From the NCBI GenBank assembly GCA_033085395.1, contig JANQBS010000410.1, forward strand, positions 1 to 26,880: DNA of 26,880 bases, written 5' to 3'. The notes under the pieces were generated by a model. That model worked only from the letters and a program-made list of their open reading frames with translations, was not told the origin of the DNA and ran no database searches. This document shows positions 1 through 10,549 of this stretch, piece after piece. The first letter of the stretch is position 1; the number at the start of each line of letters is the position of its first letter. A program made the position numbers and the translations under genes. The DNA comes from Xanthoparmelia taractica. Its lineage: Eukaryota > Ascomycota > Lecanoromycetes > Lecanorales > Parmeliaceae.

Positions 1-2080
1 ATTTACTAAGCTCTCGATATAATAATAAGTGCCTTTTATACTCGAATTAATCGTTTTATATACTAATCGATATTATAAATTATAATTTTAATAATAATAT
101 TATAACTATTAATACGAGCCTCGTTTTTACTCACATCAAGCATAATCTTCTTCGATCTCATAATATTATTTCTTATTAATAAATTTACCTTTAAATTATT
201 AATTAAATAAATTTCTCTTATAATGTAAGTAAGGCCTTATTATTATTCTTTTTAAGATCTAGAAGATACATTAAAATAAGTATATATTTATCGATATTAT
301 GCATTACAGAATTAAGCCCTTTAACACGTAGATAAGATAATATCTTTTTAATTTCCACATTAGATAGAAGAGATAAAAGCTATTACTTATCGATCAATAT
401 CACATTAATCCCTAAATTAATATATTTTTTCTTATCCTTAATTATATTTAGCATAAATTATAATAAAATATAAGCGTAATTCCAGCCACGAAAGCTAAAA
501 TCGATACCTAATCTAGCTCTATCCTTAAAGTCTAATTAAATAATTTCCATATTAAAAATATTGATATTCGTTTATATATTTATCGACGATTTAAACGTAG
601 AAACTAATAATTTAAAATAATATTCGGCTCGTAAATACTTATATAATTTCAACTTAAAAGAGAAAATCAAATTACAATTTCTATAATAAATTTAAATATT
701 CATAAATTCAGCAAAAGAATTATTATAATATTAATTATTTAACTTATTAAAATTAGAGTCTAATTACTCCTAATAATTATTACTTTCAATATTCTATTAA
801 AGCGTAATTTCTTTCGCTTAACCAGGATTTTCTTGCTTATTTTTAGTGATTGCTTCTACTTAATAAATAGTAGCCTTAAGTCTAAAATTCTACTAAAATT
901 ATTAATAATTTCCGATATTATTTTGACTTTCGAATTTTCGATCTACTTAATCAAATTAATTCGTCTAAGATAGTCGATTCGTTAAACCTAACGTATTTAA
1001 CTATGGCCTTGAATCGTAGCGAGGATTTAATTAATAGTCGTACTATTAAGAGCGATAAGCATTTTAATCAAAGAAGTTAAAAGGCCGAAATAATTACTAT
1101 TAACAATACGACTACTCGTATTACTACTGCTATTCAAATAACTAAAAAGAATTAAATTAATTCTGCTAATCTTAACAAATTAAATTGAAAGCTAAATTTG
1201 AAAGACCTTGCTGAAATGCATTTCTCAGTGCATTTCGATAGGCATTTCCACGTTGATTCTACTAATTTTAATAATTTTAATACTATTACTAAGATCTTTA
1301 AACGAAAGACTAATATTAATACTACCTAATATATAACTCAAATTAGACTATTTTCTTTATATTAAGTATTTGAATAAAGCTTACAATAATAGTAGTTAAA
1401 TTAGGTGAATCAACGAAAACACGTAATTCCGACACAATTCCCTAATAGGCAAATATCAACTAATTTTGAATATTATTAATATTAGCTAATTTTGCATATT
1501 TTATTATTGCTTGCATATAGCTAGTAGGCTTTCGTTGAGAACGAGCATCTATTAACGTATACTTTTCTATAATTAGATTTGAGAGTATTACTCTCGATAA
1601 TTCCTTACATCTTATAAAGAGAGCTCTATATTATTCTTTTACTTTATTATCTTCTACACGAAGATCTCTTCGCTTTAAATTTAATAGCTCTAAGATATAT
1701 TAAATAAGTGTAAAACCTCGAAAATAAGGATTTACATTAATATAAACTATAGCTTCTTCTTTCACAGCTATTAAATTATAAATTCTTTTCACGAATAGAA
1801 TCACACTACGATAATACACGTTCTTTTCTATAGTTATAATCTTACTCTCTCCGTAAGACTTATCTAAATAAAAATCGAAATAGCCTAGTTCTATAGCATT
1901 TTATCTACTATTAGAACTCGATACTTCTATAATTTCTACTATAATCGATTCGAGTTCTCTTAACTCTCCTAACTCTTTTAGCGAGTCTCGTTCTCCTTTA
2001 GGTCCAGCAGATAAATATAAATTATTAATAATATCTATAACGACGAAGTTAATAGCATTATTAATTATATCTTACAGCTA

Positions 2081-2374
2081 TTAAGCTATGAAATTAATAG
2101 TTATTTTAGATGTAGTTTGGCTTAATTGCTTACGAGAAGTGGTTGAATCACTCAAATCAATAGTATTTATAACAGTGGAATTCTTACGAATTACAAGTGG
2201 CGGCGATAATATAGAAGACATATTATTTAATAGAGAATCACGATTATTATTAGTAAAATTATTATTAATATTAGCAGGATTATTAGTAGAATTATCGTTA
2301 TTAATATTAGTAGGGTTGTTGCTAATTGATAGCGAATTAGATATATTTTTAGTAGAAAAAGAATTAAAGAGCAA
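2081..2374 (-). pseudogene. Asn/Ser/Thr/Pro-rich part of the gag frame, still open
   Basis: A 97-codon stretch without stops inside the dead minus-strand gag. It is dominated by Asn, Ser, Thr and Ile with repeats of the type NNPTNINN and NNPANINN, as in disordered N-terminal regions of retroelement gag proteins. It is probably open only because AAT/AAC and similar codons give RIP nothing to turn into stops. The frame continues upstream past a TAG (an expected RIP product of CAG) into sequence read as KYANLIFNDIKKIYKH, so the nominal start (TTG) is not a real initiation site. The opposite-strand ORF at 2088-2390 is its shadow. Confidence 0.5.
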
Positions 2375-2904
2375 GTTCTTAAGAGACTAAGTAACTTACT
2401 TAAAACGCCGAATAAATTTACGAAAAGTAAGTTTATTAACGAATTAATTAGATGATCAATGATCTTGAATTAAGAAATAAGTAGTTGTTCTTAATAAATT
2501 AGCAGTAAAAATAGCAGATACTAATCTAGCAGACCTAAGAGTGTTAAACGTGAGATGCTTATAAATCTTCTTAATATCGTTAAATATCAAATTAGCGTAT
2601 TTATAATCTATGGCAATAAATTTCTAAATATCAAACGCGAGGCTAAGTACTTATTTATCTAATAAAGTTGTTAGCGTTAATTTATAAGATTAATTAATAA
2701 AAGAAGTAAAATAAGAGAGACTTCTGATAGATAAAGAGTAAAGAAAAAAGCTAACGAGATCTTGCTAATCTAATAGCTCACTTATTTAATAAATTCGGTG
2801 ACGATAAGTGGAATATAATAATAAAGGACACCTTCTAAATCGATTCGATAGTTAATTAACATCGAAATTAAGCGTTGCTATTATATTATCATGAAAAGGG
2901 TCTA

Positions 2905-3048
2905 ATATTAATTGATTAAAAAGTCTATCGAATTCTAAGGGCCGTAGTGGCGGAGATTATGCTGAGAAACTAATATAAATTTGGCCTAGCCTCCCCGTTC
3001 CTCCCCCGATCTTTCAAAATGCCTTTGGCATACAGAAAAACCGTGACA
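2905..3048 (-). repeat. Possible 5' LTR edge of the minus-strand retroelement
   Basis: This GC-richer stretch lies just upstream of the minus-strand gag. Read on the minus strand it starts TGTCACGG, the same eight bases that begin the solo-LTR-like insert at 20572. Positions 2907-3020 also resemble a sequence that can be rebuilt across the big insertion at 9576-17255: 9541-9573 joined to 17258-17340. Shared blocks are AAAAAGTCTAT, AAACTA.TATA.ATTT and TAGCCTCCCCG. It is therefore a repeat present at least twice. The inner LTR boundary is not visible, so the extent is tentative. Confidence 0.4.
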
Positions 3049-4200
3049 TTATTACTATTAGCTCGTGCGACTCTCTTCAAGTGCTAATATCTATAGTTAT
3101 TAAGAATTTAAAAACTAATACTACTATTATTAGCAAGGTATGCTAAATAGTATCTATATATTTCTTTCTAGTTGAAGTTGTGAAAGTAAGGATTTAAGCT
3201 TATATAGTCTAGTTAATTATATTATTAGATTTCGCAAGTTTAACGCTAAAACACTACTTAATTCTTCTTTTTCGAGCTAAAGTACTACTTAATAAATTTA
3301 AGAGACGAAACGTCTCAAATAGAAAGTATTATAGGGCTAAGCTTTGAAACAATAGTTTTTAACATTTATACAATCTAATTTCTCTATCGTTATATACTAT
3401 ATAATACTAATATAAATAAGCAAAAATATAGATATAGATATACGCTTTTAAATAATGCTAGAATCTCTAGATTTAAGCGAATAACGACTATAATATTTAA
3501 AAATTAAATCGAGGGCCTTGCGATCGTAGATCGGTTAAAGTTCGGAGCCTCACGAAGCCTTACGATTGAGGCTATATAGCTCTTTCAAATTCTTTTATAT
3601 CACGATTATATTACTATTATAATCTTTTCTTATTAATCTATCTTTCTAGTATTTATTAATAGTCTCGATAATCGAGTACGCTCGCGTATATCTTATTAAT
3701 CTTAGCGTTTTAAAAAACTACTCGCCTTCTCGCTCGTCTCGTCTACGACCTTATATTCTTAATTAAAGCGAAAGATTTTAGGCGAATTAGATCTCAATAC
3801 TCTTATTAATAGTTTTAAACGAAAGAAGTAGAAGTATAACCTAAGATATGTTAATTAGCTCTTACGGAGAATAGCAAAATAGATAAAAAACACGCGATAT
3901 CTAAGAGAGTAATAGATCTCTACACGACGTTAATTGCGTCTGCGAAAAGAGACGAAGAATCGTTATAACCGTAAAGTAATAAGGGCTGAACGCCTTAAAG
4001 TGACTCTCCTATTTCACTTACGCCTATATTAAGTCCTAAGCAATCTTAGTTCGTCTGCGAAGAGTAGTATTCTTGTTAATATATACGAGATAAAGAGCTA
4101 CGAGTGAATAAACGGGGGAGTAAACGGGAGGAGAGAATCTTATATACGAGCCATCAGAATATCTAGTAAGTCTCTTCTATGCTAAGCTATTCTACTTAAT
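3049..4200. other. AT-rich, RIP-affected spacer without a recognisable gene
   Basis: No frame on either strand gives a recognisable product. Patches that keep more G/C lie near 3515-3560 and 4060-4140. A purine-rich tract at about 4109-4136 (two GGG-containing blocks in AAACGGGGGAG and AAACGGGAGGAG) resembles a polypurine tract of an LTR element, but no LTR could be fixed behind it. A short hairpin, GAGACG-AAA-CGTCTC, sits near 3302. Confidence 0.4.
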
Positions 4201-4835
4201 CTAATCCCTTCATAGGTGTCTGCGAAGCCTTAGAATTAGGGCGCTATCTCGTTTAGTCCGCCGCCTTCAAAGAATACTGGGTCGGCAAGCACGAGTGTCC
4301 CTCTACACGATCCCATAGCCGTCCACTACTTTACTCGAAGCGATATATGCATTATAACTAGCGACGTGTATACTCAATAGCGAGGGTTAAGGTCTATTGC
4401 TGTCGCCACATCTCTCTGCCGATATCGAGTTTTTAGTCATTCGAGCCGATGCTAAAACGCTCTTATCATTTCATCTAACTATTCATTATTCTACTCGAAG
4501 CTAGATATTTATTATAGCTAGCGATGTGCATGCTCAGCAGCGAAGGTTAAAGTCTATTGCCGGCGTTACACGTCGCTGTCGAGTCGAGGTTCCCCGCTGG
4601 CAAATTCCATCATCAAAAATCGGGGCTATTTGTGTGGTATTTGCAGTATCTATTCCACTACACCACAGGGCCTTTGAATACTAGTCACGTTGCTATTAGA
4701 TAGATAAAGAAAAATCATTCAAAATACGCCTGCAGTCGCGATATCACGTGACTCAGCAAGCTTTCCACTACTGGGTAGCCCGCGCCCCCAGCACATATTA
4801 ACAGTATCTATCGAAGCTATCTACTTGTCTAAAGA
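4200..4835. other. CpA/TpG-retaining island (escaped RIP)
   Basis: About 640 bases keep CpA and TpG, for example CCACTACACCACAGGG near 4662, and are clearly more GC-rich than both flanks. It lies between the AT-rich spacer and the 5' end of the gypsy pol remnant. No convincing ORF or tRNA is present on either strand. It carries an 82-bp unit present twice (separate entry). It may be unique host intergenic DNA or the remains of a low-copy element that was never duplicated long enough to attract RIP. Confidence 0.5.
4332..4573 (+). repeat. Duplicated 82-bp unit at 160-bp spacing
   Basis: 4332-4412 and 4492-4573 are direct copies at roughly 75-80 percent identity by eye. Both read TACTCGAAGC, later CTAGCGA.GTG.AT.CTCA, then AGCGA.GGTTAA.GTCTATTGC and a cytosine-rich end. 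Most differences are transitions. A 79-bp unrelated spacer separates them, so this is a spaced tandem duplication, or two copies of a small repeat, and not a satellite array. Confidence 0.6.
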
Positions 4836-4839
4836 TCGG

Positions 4840-7800
4840 AATCTACTATTCGAACTATTTTAGCTCGATACTCTTACTCTATTTATTTATATATATTATT
4901 TATTATACTTTTTCTAGTATTATAGTACGTAATAATATCGATATATTTATTATTTTTACTAGACGTACTCGTCTAGATAAAGTATTTAAATACGAAGTAA
5001 AAGAATACTTTCTAGTCGCTATAGCGTATATTATTATAGTAGATAGATCTTCTAAACGGAAAATATTATAGATTAGGAAGAGTTTTTAAGTAGCTCTAAG
5101 TATAGCTATCGTCTTTAATACTAATAGCGCTTCTACTAAGAAGAAGATAGTTTACTATACTAATACTATAATCTATAGCGACTCCGTATCGATATATATT
5201 ATTTCGGGTATTATCGAAGTCTTCTCTAGTCTATAGAAGAATATCGATAATATTATTAATATACTAGAAGACTAATAGATAGAGATTTCCCTTATAGAGA
5301 ATTAGAAGAATATCTATAAGATAGATTAAATATATATTTATTCTATAAGTATATAAGTTAAGTAAATTATTAACGAAGTCTTTGATAAACTCTATAAGTA
5401 AGACTATATAGCGTACACTACTACTATTAAATTATTCTCTTTTCTCTATCTATAGTATAGAAGTTAACTCTAGACGATTCTAAAGAGCGTATAATTATTA
5501 ATATTAGAGCGCTTAATAGAATTACTATATTAGATATCTATCTCGTTCTATCTTAATCTAAAATTCTTATCTTAATTAGTTATACTATATATATCTCGAT
5601 TATAAATACTATAGTATTCTTCTATTAGTAGTAAATAAAGCGCTATTATCGATATCGTCCTACTATTTTACTTTATCGCGATTAAGAGACTTTTAAAGTC
5701 TTAGTTGTAGAATATAAGAGTTTCTCTACGTACGTATAATAGATAATTAATCGTATTTATATTTATTTCGTAGTTTCTATCGAATATATATTAACGATAT
5801 CGTTATATTATCTTTTTAGAAGAATATATTAAGTATTTCAAATAAGTCTTTTAAGTACTCTTAGAGATAAATATTTATCTAGTATCTAATAAGATCTTTC
5901 TTAGATATCTATCGATATAGCTACTCGACTAATACGTCGACGCTCTAGACCTAGCTATATATAATCTAGAGTTCCCGCGTGCTCTAGCTATCTTAGAGCG
6001 CTATCTTAATATAACGAGCTATCTTAAATAATATATATTATATTATTTAACTATTGTTAAGTCGCTATAGAAGCGTAAAATATTACTTAATTGTAATTAT
6101 AAAAGTATTACGAAGAGTATTCGTAAGTCTAAAGTCGATAAATTATATTTTTAAATATTTATACTAAAGAAATTAAATACTTATTATTAACTATAAGAAA
6201 TTTTATATCTTCGACTATATTATACTATTATAATCTAACTATATAGCTATATATTAATCTCGATACTAGTAGGAAGTTCGAATTTAGAGTATATATCTAC
6301 TATACGAAGATAGATAATTCGAGTAGACTATTAAAGACTTCTAAAGATTCTGCTATAGAGTCGATTCGTCGATTATTCTCTTTAATTCTCTTATGTACTT
6401 CGTCTTCTTTATAGAAGACTTATATAAATAAGAATCTTATTACTTCGAAAGTATCTAAATAGAAGTTTATATAACTATTTCTTTATCTTAAAAATAGCTT
6501 ATATTAGTAGAATATCGCTATTAATTAATTAAACTTAAAATAATCGAAATCGTTTAATTAGTTAAGAAAATACGTTATCTAATCGAAGTATTAGTAATCT
6601 TACTATTATTTATTTTAATTACTCTACTATTATTAGTATCGTACTATAAAGTAGTATAAATACTATTTCTATAGAGAAGCTTAATCTTCGTCTTATTAAA
6701 GCGTCGAAATATTATAATAATTCTATATCGAGCTAAGATACAAGTTTAGTAAAGCTAATATTATATCTAATACTCTCTTTCAACTAGTAAATCGCTTATA
6801 TCTAGTTAAGACTAATAAGTCTATTCTAGATAATATCGATTTCTTTTTAATTAGCTTAATTATAGTAAGCGAAGCTTTTCGCGAATAGCTTTAGAAAGAC
6901 TATTAGAACGAGTCTAGATAGAGTAGAATTATAGTTATTATTAAATCGAATTACGATCTAGAAAAGAATACGACTAGGCTACTATATAGACTAATTAAGA
7001 ATCTACTATACTTTAATAATCTCAAGCGGAGATTATAACTATATCTATTAATTAAGAATCTTAAATAGAAGATATTTAAGCTAGTATATAATAGAATAAG
7101 ATATTCTAGCTATACGCGTATTAATAAGAAGCTTACTAGTAGTCTCTATATCTTTAATATAACTACTAAGCTATATAAGTATATACGATACTACTCTTAT
7201 TATTAGCTATACTAAACTTCACGCTATATACTATATAGATCGCTATAGCTAATCTATACTTCTAGTAGATTATTCTATGTTATTATAATTAACTTTATTC
7301 TTACTCTACTAAAGACTTTAATTAAAAAAGAATATATTACATTAGTTATCGATAAATTTAATGAAGCTATTATTTTTATATTAGAATATATTAAATATAG
7401 CGATCTATAGTAGATATATCGCTTATTATCTTAACTATATCTATAAATCTAAAAAGTTTCTACTGGATTTAAAATTGCTAATCGCGCGGTTAGGGCTAAA
7501 ATTAAGAATTTCGTCGAATTAGTAACCCTATTAAATATTCACGCGAATTTCGCTTAGTTAATAACTATTATTTATTATTAGCACGATTTTAATATAGTTA
7601 GTAAATATTACTTACTATACTTACTATTAGTATTAGTCACGTAACTTAGTTCTATATTGAGTTCTATAAGTTCTTTTTTAAATCGATAACGAGATTCGAT
7701 AGCGATATATAGCGACGACTCTCAACGTTATCTCGAAATAGATTTCGAGATCGTGAATTTAAATTAAATTCTCGCTGGGATAATATCCGAAGTTATACTC

Positions 7801-9112
7801 GAAATAATACGTAATAAATCTAAAATTATAGAGTATTATAAGAACTATTACGAGGCCTTACGAGGACTTTACGTATAAAATTTGAAATTATCTTACTTGC
7901 TAAATCGTGCTAATTGTACTAATAGCAACTCTATTTGCTAATCGAGCTGAATTTTACCGATATAAGCGAATAAGACTAAATATATTGAATCGTGTTGATT
8001 GTGCGAACCCTACGGAATTCGTGCGGAAATAAACTTTTTTAATTTATAGATATATTATTACTTAATTAGAGTATTCTATAAGTAGTTATCTTCGATCGCG
8101 ATTATCGCTTCGTTAGCGAAATATAGTAATAGATTTTAAAGAAGCTTAAAGTTAATCTTCTATATTCTATTATATAGTACTCTTGAATTAATAATTAATC
8201 TAAGAAGTTTAATAAGATAGTAGAAATCGCTCTTTAATACTTTATACTTAATACGATATATAAATAGCTAATAATACTATTATAAATATCTTCGGTTTTT
8301 AATAACTTAATTAAGTGTAGCTCTATTTATCTCGCTTTTATAAAAGTACTCTATAGCTTTAAGATTAAAGAATTACTAAATCTACTAAATATTAATAGTC
8401 TTAATCTTAGTAATCTTATCGAAGTAGCTTCGTAAGATACTACTATTCTAGCTACTTTTAGTACTTATTGAGAATCTTCTTTACTAGTACTTACTATACT
8501 AATATCGTCTCTAATAGAATCTTCTATACGTACTTCGTAAGTATTTTCGAAGCCTTTCGTAATAGTAATATAACTTTCTCTAGATACTAGTTATACTATC
8601 GTAATAAAAATTCTAGTTAGAATATCTTTAATAGCTAGTATATTTCTAGTAAGTTATTAATCTAAATATATCGATATCTAAGACGCTTTTATCTTCGTCT
8701 CTCTTAAGATAAAGAAGCACTACGACTTAAAATATATATCTATATTCTTTAAGATCGACGACTACGTATATCTACGTCAATATCGAGACTATAAGATAGT
8801 TGAAGTATAATTATATAAGCTTAGCTAGTAATTCGCTAGACTATTCTAGATATCGAAGCGTATTAGTAGACTAATATATCGACTTAAGCTACTATCTACT
8901 ATAAAGATTTACGATATTATATCTATAGTATATCTCGAACTAGCTATTATACTAGCTATAGACCCTTATAAGCGCTAGTCTATCGTACTATCGTTTATTA
9001 TAGTCGATAACGAGAAAGAGTACGAGATTAAGCGTCTTCTTAAAAAGCGTTAACGTCGATTTAAACGTACTAAGTATACTACTATGCTAAAAGAGATAAG
9101 ATCTATAGAATA
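4840..9112 (+). pseudogene. Ty3/gypsy retrotransposon pol, RIP-inactivated and split
   Basis: The order of domains is that of a fungal Ty3/gypsy polyprotein. RT lead-in: 5206-5460 reads EVFSSL..., an IPLVENW-like block, then FDKLY and LFSF. RT core: 5461-5830 reads INIRALNRIT, FFYQ-like, QETFK and VEYKSF. The YVDD box survives as YINDIVI at 5787. RNase H: about 6255-6630, DTSRKFEFRVY then a YW.TELE.-like block and KKIRHL-like. Integrase: zinc-finger end near 7180-7205, DFILTLPK-like and VIDKFNEA with the first Asp at 7351. After the insert comes FDRDYRFVSE with the second Asp at 8094; the catalytic Glu codon of the HPQTDGQSE block is now Lys. GPY/F-like and chromodomain-like end: 8710-9112. 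CAA/CAG/TGG appear as TAA/TAG throughout, and there are at least two small frame changes (near 5455 and 5760). Gag, protease and 5' LTR are not recognisable. Confidence 0.9.
7440..8050 (+). mobile_element. 611-bp terminal-inverted-repeat element, copy A (TA target)
   Basis: Both ends carry the same about 20-bp inverted repeat: TCTATAAATCTAAAAAGTTT at the left and its near complement at the right end. It is flanked by TA on both sides, the target duplication typical of Tc1/mariner-type transposition. It has no coding capacity, so it is a MITE-like non-autonomous element. It sits inside the gypsy integrase, between the first and second catalytic Asp, and the integrase reading resumes directly after it. 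It is RIP-mutated. Its sequence GCGATATATAGCGACGAC (7699-7716) is the intact site that the copia element occupies in copy B. Confidence 0.82.
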
Positions 9113-9573
9113 ATTAATAGATATTAATATAGTAGCTAGCTAACGTACTAAAGTTAATTAGAAACTTTAAAAAAGCATATATTTCTTTTAATCTTTTGTT
9201 TAAAAATAGTATATCGAATTATAATTATTATTATTATTATAATAGTTCTCTTAGTAATAGAGTCGAATATATATTTAATTAATCTTAATCGTCTATAGCT
9301 CTTTCTACTATATCTAAAGACGATAATCTTAATAATCTTAATAATTATTTTAGTATAGTCTTTATCTTTACTCTAATAAATATTTATTAATTATAGCTAT
9401 ATATTAAACTATTATAAATCGATTTATTTTTAATAAGCTCGCTATATATTTATATAGATTTTTCTCTTTATAAAAAATAATAGACGTCTACTATTTTATA
9501 TATTCTTATTATATATTCTTATTATAAAAAATAGATTTGAAATTAATAGTTAAAAAGTCTATAGAATTTTAAG
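9113..9573. other. AT-rich spacer after the gypsy pol
   Basis: No gene or LTR boundary is visible. The last 33 bases (9541-9573), joined across the big insertion to 17258-17340, resemble 2907-3020. This places the 3' part in a repeat related to the putative 5' edge of the minus-strand retroelement. The gypsy 3' LTR should be here by element anatomy but cannot be delimited. Confidence 0.4.
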
Positions 9574-9847
9574 TATCTGCGAATCTAAAAAGTTTCTATT
9601 AAATTTAAAATTACTAATCGCGCGACTAAGGCTAAAATTAAAAATTTCATCGGATTAGTAACTTTATTAAATATTCACGCGAATTTCGCTTAGTTAGTAA
9701 CTTTATTAAAGTCTCGCGCGAATTTCACTTAGTTAGCAAATACCATTTATTATATTTACTATTAACATTAGTCACGTGACTTAGTCTTATATTTAATTCT
9801 ATAAGGTTTTTTTTAATCGACCGATGAAATTTAATAGCGATATATAG

Positions 9848-9990
9848 TGTTGAAAGTTAAGTCGCGTGCTTACGTGATATGCCAAGGCTTGGCAAACGCC
9901 AAGTCACGTGACCTCACTTAGATAGATCGCATATACCTTCATAGCACACTTAGATTAATATAACTAAGTATTCTATCTTATATTTTAATA
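9848..9990 (+). repeat. 5' LTR of the copia element (143 bp)
   Basis: Begins TGTTGAAAG and ends TTTTAATA (the final CA is mutated to TA). It differs from the right LTR at 13 positions, of which 12 are transitions. It contains GTCACGTGAC at 9903-9912, a perfect palindrome with a CACGTG core that could be a bHLH-type promoter site. No TATA box or transcription start can be fixed because the surroundings are AT-rich. Confidence 0.9.
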
Positions 9991-10549
9991 GATTATAAGC
10001 CCGGGCTCTATTCGGCTAACTATTGTAATATAATATAATCTTTCTTCTATCGTGTTATGATCATAGCTATCTTTAGAAGCTTTATTAAGTATCGATACCT
10101 TATCGCAATGAAGATATAGATTATAGAAGACATCGAGATATATCTTAAAGCACTGCTACTCACATTACTTCGAATTCTTTTACGTATTAATCTTTTTATT
10201 ATAAGTAATTCTTATCTCTAAGATAATTATTTTAGGTCGAAACGATTGCGATTAGTTCGTAAGAAAGATACGAATATCGGGTGCTGTGTCACGCTATCGA
10301 TTTAGTTTTATATTATCGATTCGTCGTATTAGCATTAATAGTATTCGTTCTTATTTAAGATAATATAAAGCGTATCGCCGAGAATCGTCGCAAACCGCTA
10401 TTAAGCGTAAAATGCTATAATTATTATACGCTCGCTATTACGTAGTCGCTAAGACTCTTAAAATATTGCTAGCTTCTCTATATAAAACACGCTAAAAGTA
10501 AAAGACGATATATCGTCGTCGCTTATCTTATAATATTAAAATTTAATAA
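9991..10549. other. copia 5' leader, non-coding
   Basis: About 560 bases between the left LTR and the first gag-like reading. It is less depleted in CpA/TpG at 10050-10150 (for example CGTGTTATGATCATAG). No ORF or known RNA is recognised. By position it should hold the transcript leader and packaging signal of the element. Confidence 0.45.
9993..10005 (+). other. Candidate primer binding site, half initiator Met-tRNA type
   Basis: Two bases after the left LTR comes TTATAAGCCCGGG. The first ten bases match the complement of the anticodon loop and stem of initiator Met-tRNA (TTATGAGCCC) with one G-to-A change, itself a RIP-type transition. Priming by the 5' half of initiator tRNA is established for Drosophila copia. 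Applying it here is inference, because the match is short and bases after position ten diverge. Confidence 0.5.

Larger units (their letters stand above)
1..3048 (-). pseudogene. RIP-degraded LTR retrotransposon, gag-protease part (left-truncated)
   Basis: Minus-strand remnant of a fungal retroelement gag-protease region, running out of the window at position 1. From about 560 to 120 the minus frame reads RGWNYAY (about 472-495), then an ILID stretch near 391-406, then RVKGLNSV. After a one-base frame change come LLIRNNIM and MLDVSKNEARINSY (about 120-180). Allowing G-to-A changes these match the LIGNDIMGPE...LD..K..A.I pattern of retropepsin-like regions in fungal LTR elements. This is a family resemblance from memory, not a search. 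Upstream, about 2890 to 2381 reads through with only RIP-type stops. The catalytic Asp triad cannot be read with certainty. RT and integrase would lie left of the window. The 5' end is probably 3048, where the minus strand begins TGTCACGG. Confidence 0.62.

Noticed and set aside
2088..2390. Plus-strand ORF of 100 codons
   Set aside because: It is the mirror of the Asn-rich gag frame on the minus strand, with a Leu/Ile-rich translation typical of antisense to Asn codons.
4590..4690. A tRNA gene or tRNA-derived SINE on the minus strand
   Set aside because: A box-A-like TGGTGTAGTGG is present on the minus strand, but no proper B box, anticodon stem or acceptor stem could be folded.
7440..8050. 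Copies A and B as a pair of LTRs of one retrotransposon
   Set aside because: They are same-orientation repeats of about 610 bp, but each has inverted 20-bp ends and TA flanks, no TG...CA limits and no 5-bp duplication. The DNA between them is the end of an unrelated gypsy integrase.
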